Shown here: in pieces, positions 1 to 6,801 of the stretch
Position numbering within the stretch: position 1 is the first letter of the stretch
How the letters are laid out: the number at the start of each line of letters is the position of its first letter
From: Thermoplasmata archaeon M9B1D
Lineage (GTDB): Archaea; Thermoplasmatota; E2; DHVEG-1
Assembly (NCBI GenBank): GCA_002900535.1
Contig: MUGC01000039.1
Span: 1-10,102 of the forward strand
Direction of reading: 5' to 3'
Length of the DNA stretch: 10,102 bases
Made by a program: the position numbers and the translations under genes
Notes under the pieces: model-generated
What the model saw: the letters and a program-made list of their open reading frames with translations, nothing else
Told to the model about the DNA's origin: nothing
Databases searched by the model: none

Positions 1-18
1 AGGGGTAGTAAGAATAAT

Positions 19-1626
19 ATGAATAAGGAAAATCTACTGAAAGATGCAGGTGTTATACTTATAGCATTGTTTTTGCTTTCAACAACCATGACGACATCTA
101 GCGCTGGAGAACCTGAAGGAGCAGTATTGGAAGTTACTACAGATAAAGCTCTGTATACCCTTGGTGAACCTGTTACAATATTTTTAACAAATATAGGCGA
201 TGAAACACTAAATGCTGGCGGTCCAACAATTACTATACATGACAGCGAGGATCAAATTGTTTATCAAGAAGCTTGTTATTGCTGGTATGAACTTGAACCA
301 GGAGAATACGTAACCTGGCCGGCATGGGACCAAACAAATCAACAGGGAGAACAAGTTCCAGTTGATTATTATATCGTTGAAGGATTTCTCTCTGGCTTCA
401 ATGAGAACTATGTTGATGACGCTACATTTTACATCTCTGACGATGATAATTCCTCTCCACCAAATAATCCAGATACACCTCTAGGTCCAACAGAGGGTGA
501 AGTAGGAGTATCATATACCTACAGTACTTCAACAAATGACCCTGATGGTGACATGGTCAGATATGGCTGGGAATACACAGGCGATAACAGTGTAGAAAAA
601 TGGACAAATCTTTATAATTCTGACACACCATGTAATATACAACTAGTTTTTGATGACCCTGGTACATATTCTTTAAGAGTTATAGCAAAGGATGAACACG
701 GTACACAAAGTGATTGGTCACCAGCATTAAGCGTAGTTATAGAAAATGGAGCATTTATTGTTGATGCAGATGGTCCATATCATGGAAATATTATGGACGA
801 TATAGAGTTTGACAGCACGGTAACAGGTGGAATTCCACCCTATGAGTATTTATGGGATTATGGAGATGGTAATACATCCAGTGGTGATCCACATCCTACA
901 CATAACTATGGAAATGCTGGTAACTACACAGTAACATTAACTGTAACAGATAATGAAAACAATACAGCAAGTGATACCACTTGGACATATATCAATGCAC
1001 CACCAAATACACCAATTATAACTGGTAAAACAAATGGTAAAGCTGGAGTAGAATATGAATACGAGATATACATTGAAGACCCTGATGGTGATGATGTTGA
1101 CTATTGTATTGATTTCGATGATGGTTTCGTTCCAAGATTGAGGGGTTGGTATTCCCCCTCACCTTTAACATTAAAACATAACAAGTCTTGGGATCACAGA
1201 GGAACTTATACAGTTAGAGCAAAAGCAGTGGATGAGCATGGTGCTGTAAGTGACTGGGGAACACTTGAAGTAAGTATGCCAAAAGATAAAAAAACCATAG
1301 AAAATACTGATTCAAAAATACAGATTAATAAAGATAAACAACTTGTTTTTTTAAATGGTAAATGTAACAGATACTCTGGTGATGGAACATGGTTGCATAT
1401 TGGACCAATATGGTGGATAAATGGAACATTTAGTTTTGACTTATACAAAAACATTCTTTTAATTGCCAATGGTACAATACAACACATTGAAAACTCAGCT
1501 TGTATTACTTTTACTAATTTTAAGGGATACGCTCCTGGTTTTTTATTGGTTTTAAAAGTTTTAATTCCAGGTACCTATATTAGAGTTTTTGGTATATGCG
1601 ACAGTTATAATATCAATGAATTATAA
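19..1626 (+). CDS. Secreted PKD/Ig-like surface protein
   Basis: A 535-residue exported protein, probably structural or adhesive at the cell surface. Residues 1-30 form a signal peptide with a hydrophobic core around 11-22. Residues 35-140 resemble a BsuPI/Ig-like beta domain. Residues 147-242 are an Ig-like domain with NDPDGD and DEHGTQSDWS motifs. Residues 246-326 are a clear PKD domain containing LWDYGDG and a YTVTLTVTDNE strand. Residues 328-420 repeat the Ig-like type (PPNTPIITGKTNG, EDPDGDD, DEHGAVSDWG). Residues about 430-535 are a C-terminal region I do not recognise, rich in aromatic and beta-prone residues. Seven cysteines lie outside the signal peptide, including a CYC pair at 86-88. 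There is no C-terminal membrane helix, so it is either released or held non-covalently. The start is ATG with AGGGG at 1-5 upstream; the spacing of 13 nt is rather long. PKD domains mediate protein or polysaccharide contacts; the ligand here is unknown. Confidence 0.88.
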   Translation: MNKENLLKDAGVILIALFLLSTTMTTSSAGEPEGAVLEVTTDKALYTLGEPVTIFLTNIGDETLNAGGPTITIHDSEDQIVYQEACYCWYELEPGEYVTWPAWDQTNQQGEQVPVDYYIVEGFLSGFNENYVDDATFYISDDDNSSPPNNPDTPLGPTEGEVGVSYTYSTSTNDPDGDMVRYGWEYTGDNSVEKWTNLYNSDTPCNIQLVFDDPGTYSLRVIAKDEHGTQSDWSPALSVVIENGAFIVDADGPYHGNIMDDIEFDSTVTGGIPPYEYLWDYGDGNTSSGDPHPTHNYGNAGNYTVTLTVTDNENNTASDTTWTYINAPPNTPIITGKTNGKAGVEYEYEIYIEDPDGDDVDYCIDFDDGFVPRLRGWYSPSPLTLKHNKSWDHRGTYTVRAKAVDEHGAVSDWGTLEVSMPKDKKTIENTDSKIQINKDKQLVFLNGKCNRYSGDGTWLHIGPIWWINGTFSFDLYKNILLIANGTIQHIENSACITFTNFKGYAPGFLLVLKVLIPGTYIRVFGICDSYNINEL

Positions 1627-1734
1627 TTCTTAACCATTATCCGCTTTCTTTTTGTTAATATTTGAAATTTTATATTCAACTGGGAGATTTGAACCATCTT
1701 TTTATTATCAAAAAAACTAGTTTACCGGGCTGTT

Positions 1735-1770
1735 GAAATATTTTAAGCTTCAGGGGCGAAATATTTATAA
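1735..1770 (+). promoter_or_regulatory. Archaeal promoter (BRE/TATA) of the FG-GAP gene
   Basis: A purine-rich GGGGCGAAA is followed by ATATTTATAA (1761-1770), which fits an archaeal BRE plus TATA box. A transcript starting about 25 nt further on would have a leader of roughly 15 nt that contains the GGGGG ribosome binding site (1796-1800, 4 nt before the ATG). The nonamer GAAATATTT occurs twice, at 1735-1743 and 1758-1766, 23 bp apart, so a second TATA-like site or an operator repeat may sit just upstream. The rest of the 178-base gap after the PKD gene is A/T-rich with a T-rich stretch near 1647-1655 that could end the upstream transcript. Confidence 0.5.
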
Positions 1771-1804
1771 CATGGTAAACACTTAAAATAATGCCGGGGG
1801 TTAT

Positions 1805-3067
1805 ATGAAGAAATTAAATCAAAGCATAATAATAGCTTTATTATTATTGATAGGTAGTACTGGTTTTACAAGTGCAATAAGCTTATTAGATAATAACCTT
1901 CTAGGAGTATCAACACAGACAACAAGTGGCGAATATGATTTGCAGTGGATTATGGAATATGGTAGTAGCCCTTGGACAGATGCACGTTATCAAGGACCCC
2001 AACCAATTGGTGATTGTGACAACGATGGTAAAAACGAGCTTCTTATCAGTGGACGTGATGCATCTATAAGGGTTATGGAATGGTCAGAATCAGAGCAAAT
2101 CTATGAAGAAACTAATGTTCTCCATAGTCCGTTTTATAAAATTTTTATGTTTTTAAATCGTTATAATGATAGTGTTAACCCGCCAGATGCTGGCGGTATG
2201 GCAATTGGTGATCTCACAGGTGATGGTGAAAATGAAATTGCAGCAACCTGGTATTCCACTATTTATAAATATATTGGTGGAAAATATCGAATTATAGGTT
2301 TTAACCCTTACATTTTTTGGAATGGTGGTGGTAGCGCGGATTGCTATATCGGTGATTGTGATAATGATGGACAAAACGAAATGATATTAAGCGGTGGTTC
2401 AACTTGGCATGGTAATCAAGAAATGGCTGAAATCGTGGTTTTTAAATGGAATGGTTGGAGACTTGTAAAATATGCAGAATACAATGATCCTAGTGTTAGT
2501 GGCTATGTTTACATGTCTGGACTAGGTGACGTTGATTATGATGGTGAAAATGAAATTGTTTGCGCATATTCAAACAGGGTCATGGTTTTAAACTGGGATG
2601 CTCAAAACAGTATGTTTGTTCCTACGAATATATATCAACAATATGGACAAGATTTTACTTTTGGTGTTGTCTGCAAAGATTGTGATAATGATGGTAAAGC
2701 AGAAATCCTTCTGAGCTATTACAGTCCTCGTGTTACAATTTTTAAATGGGATGGAGCTGATTATCAGATACAATTTGATAAAACATGGCCTAATGGTGAA
2801 CCAGTCATAGAAGGAATAGATGTTGGTGATACTGATGATGATGGATTAAACGAAGTTGCAGTGGGAGCAGGCCAAACATATATTTTACAGTGGAATGGTA
2901 CAACCTATGTTGAAGAAGCTGTGCTTCCAACATTTGGTTGGATGGCAGTAGTCTGCATCGGTGATTGTGACAACGATGGTAAAAACGAAATCAACGCAGG
3001 AAACGTTGATGTTGAACCAGGGCAAAAATTCACAGAATGGGTTTTTAAATACGAATGGAAAACCTAA
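1805..3067 (+). CDS. Secreted FG-GAP/VCBS repeat protein, probable seven-bladed beta-propeller
   Basis: A 420-residue exported protein with a signal peptide at 1-24 (lysines, then an IIIALLLLIG core, then a small-residue stretch). Seven repeats carry the FG-GAP/VCBS calcium loop, of form D-x-D-x-D-G-x-x-E, beginning near residues 69, 135, 183, 241, 291, 341 and 386. Examples are GDCDNDGKNE, GDLTGDGENE and GDTDDDGLNE. Each loop is followed by a hydrophobic strand and then a VxxWxG-like strand. Seven repeats is the number in integrin-alpha-type propellers, so a closed seven-blade ring with calcium in each blade loop is a reasonable inference. Four loops have cysteine as the second residue, three of them with another cysteine 3-5 residues before. 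The ATG follows GGGGG by 4 nt. Such proteins usually bind ligands or stabilise surface assemblies; no catalytic motif is visible. The thioredoxin gene follows within about 40 bases. Confidence 0.9.
   Translation: MKKLNQSIIIALLLLIGSTGFTSAISLLDNNLLGVSTQTTSGEYDLQWIMEYGSSPWTDARYQGPQPIGDCDNDGKNELLISGRDASIRVMEWSESEQIYEETNVLHSPFYKIFMFLNRYNDSVNPPDAGGMAIGDLTGDGENEIAATWYSTIYKYIGGKYRIIGFNPYIFWNGGGSADCYIGDCDNDGQNEMILSGGSTWHGNQEMAEIVVFKWNGWRLVKYAEYNDPSVSGYVYMSGLGDVDYDGENEIVCAYSNRVMVLNWDAQNSMFVPTNIYQQYGQDFTFGVVCKDCDNDGKAEILLSYYSPRVTIFKWDGADYQIQFDKTWPNGEPVIEGIDVGDTDDDGLNEVAVGAGQTYILQWNGTTYVEEAVLPTFGWMAVVCIGDCDNDGKNEINAGNVDVEPGQKFTEWVFKYEWKT
2009..2037 (+). repeat. 29-bp exact direct repeat, copy 1 (first calcium loop)
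   Basis: These 29 bases, coding for the first GDCDNDGKNE loop, recur without any difference at 2960-2988. The copies are 951 bp apart and in the same reading frame. Identity extends through third codon positions, which is more than protein conservation alone requires. Confidence 0.85.
2960..2988 (+). repeat. 29-bp exact direct repeat, copy 2 (seventh calcium loop)
   Basis: Second copy of the repeat at 2009-2037, coding for the last blade's calcium loop. In-frame recombination between the copies would delete 951 bp (317 codons) and six blades without breaking the frame. Confidence 0.85.
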
Positions 3068-3099
3068 AAAATGAAATAAATCTTATCAGGGTACTTACA

Positions 3100-3513
3100 T
3101 TGTTTATTATGAAAAATTTTAGAATTTTTAAAAATAAAACAGAAGAAAATGTTTCCAAACAGAAAGTTTCTGCATCAGTTGAATGGCCAGATTATGTAAT
3201 AGAACTTAAGGACTCGAATTTTAATGAATTCATAGGAAAATATCCATTATCCCTTGTTGATTTTTGGGCACCTTGGTGCAGTCCCTGCAAGGCTATGGCT
3301 CCTAGGCTTAGACGATTATCAAAAATTTATAAAGGAAAAGTAGCTTTTGGAAAAATCAACACACAACAGTATCAAGATATTGCTAAAAAATATAAGATTT
3401 CTAGTATTCCACATTTAATAGTTTTTAGATTTGGAAATAGAGTTTCTAATATTTATGGTTTAAAATCAGTTGGTGATATTAAAAACAATATTGAAAATTT
3501 TCTAAAAAAGTAG
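3100..3513 (+). CDS. Thioredoxin-like thiol-disulfide oxidoreductase
   Basis: A thioredoxin-fold protein that would reduce or exchange protein disulfides. It has the active site FWAPWCSPCKAMAP (a CxxC with Ser-Pro rather than Gly-Pro between the cysteines), the downstream KINTQQYQDIAKKYKI segment, and the cis-proline loop SIPHLIVF, with His where most thioredoxins have Thr. The fold begins about 28 residues in, after a charged extension that is not part of the domain. The start is uncertain. ATG at 3055 overlaps the preceding gene by 13 bases. ATG at 3109 lacks a close ribosome binding site. TTG at 3100 has AGGG ending 8 nt upstream, the spacing seen at other genes here, so I prefer it (137 residues). 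No signal peptide or convincing membrane anchor is visible with any start, so it is probably cytoplasmic even though it sits behind a cysteine-containing exported protein. Confidence 0.88.
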   Translation: MFIMKNFRIFKNKTEENVSKQKVSASVEWPDYVIELKDSNFNEFIGKYPLSLVDFWAPWCSPCKAMAPRLRRLSKIYKGKVAFGKINTQQYQDIAKKYKISSIPHLIVFRFGNRVSNIYGLKSVGDIKNNIENFLKK

Positions 3514-3540
3514 GAGTAAAAAATTAGTATAGAAATGATT

Positions 3541-3550
3541 AATTTTTTTA
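3541..3550 (+). terminator. T-run terminator after thioredoxin gene
   Basis: Seven consecutive T residues (3543-3549) lie about 30 bases past the thioredoxin stop, typical of archaeal U-tract termination. On the opposite strand a weaker six-U run (A-run at 3518-3523) lies just beyond the end of the convergent gene, so both transcripts probably end in this 56-base gap. Confidence 0.45.
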
Positions 3551-3569
3551 CATAACCAATTTAAGTAAC

Positions 3570-6500
3570 TTAACTCATTTCTTTCTTTTTTGCAAGTAGT
3601 TTATCTATTTCTTTTTCAATTTCTTCAGACCCATCTTTTTTAGTTTTAGAAGTCTTTTTACGTTTACTTTTTTTATCACTTTTTATTTTTTTAGCTTTTG
3701 TCTCTGCCTTTTTTTTGTTTTTCTCAGCTTTATCAATAACAATTTTAGAAACAATTAATATTGAAAAAGCAAAAATTATCATAATCAATATTATCCATTT
3801 AGCTTCAATTATAAAATTACCCGTATTATCTGTTGTTAAAGATCCATATTGACTAAGTTTATTTGTTGTAAAATTATATGTATAATCCCATTCACCATCA
3901 TCATTTATATCAATTAAATAATCTCCATCTTTTTTTTCAACTAGTGTTTCAATCCCTGTTGTCTCACGATAAAACACATCATATGTACCATTTCCATTTT
4001 TATCAATTAGATAACCAAGTGAACCACATTTATATGCATTAATTTCTACCTTGTATAGCTGTGCTTCAGAGGTTGCATTGTTTTCATCTAACGTGTAAAC
4101 TGTTATAACATAGACTCCACCAATCATCCATGTATGATTTATGTAAAACTCAGTGCTACTATTTACAAACAATGATACTTTGTTGTTTGTTCCATCACTC
4201 CAGTTGAAAACGTATTGCACTAGGTCACCATCTATATCAGATGAGTTTGCGGAAAAATTAATTGATATATTCACAACACCTGTTGTATTACCTTTTATTA
4301 TTGGTTTTCCTGGAGGATTATTAGGTTTTGCTGTAATTAATGCAAATGTTTCAGTTGTATTTGTTGCACCAAGGTTATCTGTAACTTTTAATGTTACCGT
4401 ATAGTTACCCTCTTTACTATATGTATGTGTTGGAGTTTGTAATTCACTTCTTGCACCATCTCCAAAAGTCCAAAACCAGGATTCTATAGATCCATCTGGA
4501 TCATAAGAATCAGATCCATCAAAAAAGATTTCAACACCTTCTATCTCATAATAAGGCCCACCAGCGTTAACAACAGGTAACTCGTTTTCTTCTAATGTTT
4601 CATTTGTTTCATCATCTTCAGATTCTTCCTCTTCTATTGCGATTGTTGCAGTCGCTGTGTCTGTGTCTTTAAGTTTGTAATCATCTTCAACAGTTAATGT
4701 CACAGTATATGTTCCAGCTTGACTGTATTCATGTTTTACTTTTTTACCAAAATCAGATATTCCATCTCCAAAATCCCAAATGTAATAAAGGATAAATCCA
4801 TCGCTATCATAACTATTGCTTGCATCAAAATTTATTGTTTCATTGGTGTATGCGTAATAATGACTATTTTTTATAACAGCAACTGGTATAGATAGATTAT
4901 TTGGTAAGGCAAGAGGATAATCATCCTGGTTGCTACCCCCAATAATGTCGTATGGTTTGTCAATTATCCCGTTGGAGTCATTATCATATGCTCCCTCGCT
5001 TGGTTCATCATAACAAAGCCAGTAGTTACCCCTCTGCAGATCCATATTGTACCATGTGTTATTACCTTGATCAAAAACATTGTCATAATTTGTTAAAAAG
5101 TTATTCTTATAAAACGTGTTATTTGTGATAATTTCACCATTTTCAATATATATATCATAGCCTTCTGAATCATAAATTATACAATCAACAACAAGCATAT
5201 TTTTTACTTCTCCAGCAGAAGGTATAGCAATTCCTGCTGTTTCGATATCTTGATCTGAATTTAAACCATTATAGTATATTTCACAGTTTTGAATTTTGTT
5301 ACAATTCGCAGATGAATACTCGCCCCCTTCGTTATATGTGTTTATGCCGATACCGCTATAACCATTTTCAAATATCTGACAGTTTGATACAATGTTATTG
5401 TTTGTTTGTTGTCCAGCGTTTTGTGCATATATCAGTACTCCATATCCATCGTTATCATATATTATGCAGTTATCGACTATGTTGTTATTTGCAACATTAT
5501 TTTCTGATCCACTATTATAACTCCAAATAAAAACACCATTAGAGTTGTAAATATCGCTTGTAGGTGATCCAATAATTGTAAATTCTTTGATTGTTATGTT
5601 ATTGTGGTTTAGAATTAAAATTGCATTTTTATTTGTATTACTTGCATCAATAATAGTATAATCTTCGTCTTCACCAAGAAGCGTTATTCCATCTTTATTT
5701 ATTTCAATATTTTCGGAGTAAAAACCTTTTTTTACAAAAATTGTATGTCCCGATATTGTATCAGTATCGTCTATTGCATTTTGAATTGTTAAAGATATCT
5801 CTCCTGTGTTTTGATTAACTATTGAGGGATAAAAGTGCATTAGGGGACACCGGTCGGTTACACTGTTATCTGTGTATTTTGTGTCACCGATTCCATCACT
5901 GTTTAAATCAACCCCTTGGTAATCATCCCAGTAGTTTCCTATTGTTCCATTGTCCCATATATTTTCATCATTGTTTAATGCATTATATTCATCGTTGTCA
6001 ACAAAGTTGTTTAGATAAATTATATTGTCTTTACAATTACTATTAATTAAAACGCCTTTGTCGTTTTTTGTTATATTTGAATATTTTATAGATGCATTAT
6101 TTGAGTGATCGTCTATTTTTACACCGTATACGTTGCCAAATATTTCTGCGTTATTAATATCTATACTTGTTGAATTATAAATTAAAATTCCTGAGTCGAG
6201 GTTATCATATGTTTCACTGTTATTAATGGTTAAGCTAATTGATCCTATTATGTGTAAACCATCAAAATCATTACTATGTATCTTGTTAGTTATTATATCT
6301 ATATTTTCAGTATTAAAAAGGTTTATTCCATTTTGTTTATTATTGGAAATTTCACAGTTTTTAATTACCACACTGTCGGAGTTTTTGCAATAAATTCCAT
6401 TATAATTTGAATTAGTTATTTTTACATCTAAAAGTGTGATGTTGTTTTTACTATCTATTAGAATAGTTGAATTTTCAGATGATGCGCTTGAGTCAATAAT

Positions 6501-6755
6501 CGTATTTTCTTGTCCGTCTCCTTGAATAATTAAATTGTTTTTTGTAATGTTTACTGTTTCAAAATAAATTCCACTATAAATATGGATTGTATCGCCTTCT
6601 TCGGCGTTGTTTATTGCCTCTTGAATACTGCTATAATTTCCTGTGTCTCCAACATAGATTGTATCACTTTTTACAGTTTGTATTTTAATCTGAGGGGTAA
6701 TTGTAAACATTGATACAAGAAGAATTATACTTGTAATTATAGCTATTTTTTTCGT
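3570..6755 (-). CDS. Membrane-anchored double NosD-type beta-helix/PKD protein, apparent ACG start
   Basis: A 1061-residue surface protein. A signal peptide (xKKIAIITSIILLVSMF) is followed by two consecutive right-handed beta-helix units of the NosD/CASH type. Unit 1 runs about 35-310 and unit 2 about 320-615. Each opens with IQxAI and a GxTIxI-like strand, passes through short Asn/Ile-rich coils, and closes with a GNYW...DG/NG...D signature ending in YPL or CPLM. Then come PKD domain 1 (621-705, WDFGDG), an acidic linker, PKD domain 2 (727-809, FWTFGDG), an Ig-like domain (813-907), and a pair of calcium-type loops (DKNGNGTYD, DINDDGEWD). A single transmembrane helix lies at about 986-1008, followed by a Lys-rich cytoplasmic tail ending in IEKEIDKLLAKKKEMS. 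Many N-x-S/T sequons suggest glycosylation. The first ATG inside the frame (6710) would remove the N-terminal half of the signal peptide; the only well-spaced start is ACG, 8 nt after GGGGG. It lies 46 bases behind the upstream paralogue and is probably cotranscribed with it. The beta-helices may bind or process polysaccharide; no catalytic residues are identified. Confidence 0.85.
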   Translation of the reverse strand, partial: TKKIAIITSIILLVSMFTITPQIKIQTVKSDTIYVGDTGNYSSIQEAINNAEEGDTIHIYSGIYFETVNITKNNLIIQGDGQENTIIDSSASSENSTILIDSKNNITLLDVKITNSNYNGIYCKNSDSVVIKNCEISNNKQNGINLFNTENIDIITNKIHSNDFDGLHIIGSISLTINNSETYDNLDSGILIYNSTSIDINNAEIFGNVYGVKIDDHSNNASIKYSNITKNDKGVLINSNCKDNIIYLNNFVDNDEYNALNNDENIWDNGTIGNYWDDYQGVDLNSDGIGDTKYTDNSVTDRCPLMHFYPSIVNQNTGEISLTIQNAIDDTDTISGHTIFVKKGFYSENIEINKDGITLLGEDEDYTIIDASNTNKNAILILNHNNITIKEFTIIGSPTSDIYNSNGVFIWSYNSGSENNVANNNIVDNCIIYDNDGYGVLIYAQNAGQQTNNNIVSNCQIFENGYSGIGINTYNEGGEYSSANCNKIQNCEIYYNGLNSDQDIETAGIAIPSAGEVKNMLVVDCIIYDSEGYDIYIENGEIITNNTFYKNNFLTNYDNVFDQGNNTWYNMDLQRGNYWLCYDEPSEGAYDNDSNGIIDKPYDIIGGSNQDDYPLALPNNLSIPVAVIKNSHYYAYTNETINFDASNSYDSDGFILYYIWDFGDGISDFGKKVKHEYSQAGTYTVTLTVEDDYKLKDTDTATATIAIEEEESEDDETNETLEENELPVVNAGGPYYEIEGVEIFFDGSDSYDPDGSIESWFWTFGDGARSELQTPTHTYSKEGNYTVTLKVTDNLGATNTTETFALITAKPNNPPGKPIIKGNTTGVVNISINFSANSSDIDGDLVQYVFNWSDGTNNKVSLFVNSSTEFYINHTWMIGGVYVITVYTLDENNATSEAQLYKVEINAYKCGSLGYLIDKNGNGTYDVFYRETTGIETLVEKKDGDYLIDINDDGEWDYTYNFTTNKLSQYGSLTTDNTGNFIIEAKWIILIMIIFAFSILIVSKIVIDKAEKNKKKAETKAKKIKSDKKSKRKKTSKTKKDGSEEIEKEIDKLLAKKKEMS

Positions 6756-6770
6756 TTAAACTTCCCCCAT
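6756..6770 (-). promoter_or_regulatory. GGGGG ribosome binding site inside a four-codon upstream ORF
   Basis: On the minus strand the order is ATG GGG GAA GTT TAA, followed directly by ACG, which begins the signal peptide frame. The GGGGG at 6764-6768 ends 8 nt before ACG and can pair with the CCUCC of archaeal 16S rRNA, allowing one G-U pair. The mini-ORF (MGEV) is in frame and its stop touches the ACG, so termination and reinitiation is possible. Confidence 0.5.
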
Positions 6771-6801
6771 CTTTATCTAAACAATTATCCTATATCATAT
6801 T

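Noticed and set aside
1682..1700. GATTTGAACC, the reverse complement of a tRNA T-loop sequence
   Set aside because: The flanking bases on the minus strand do not form a T-stem, and no anticodon or acceptor arm can be built around it; it is chance or at most a relic.
4153..4404. Open frame on the plus strand opposite the NosD/PKD gene
   Set aside because: It lies entirely within the strongly supported minus-strand PKD region and has no ribosome binding site or recognisable domain.
5312..6046. Tyr/His/Cys-rich open frames on the plus strand
   Set aside because: Their odd composition is what the antisense of Asn/Asp/Ile-rich beta-helix codons gives; no start signals.
6756..6770. Readthrough or recoding of TAA so that the gene would start at ATG 6770
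   Set aside because: Known archaeal recoding (pyrrolysine) uses TAG, not TAA; starting at 6770 would also place the ribosome binding site inside the coding region and add an acidic residue ahead of the signal peptide.
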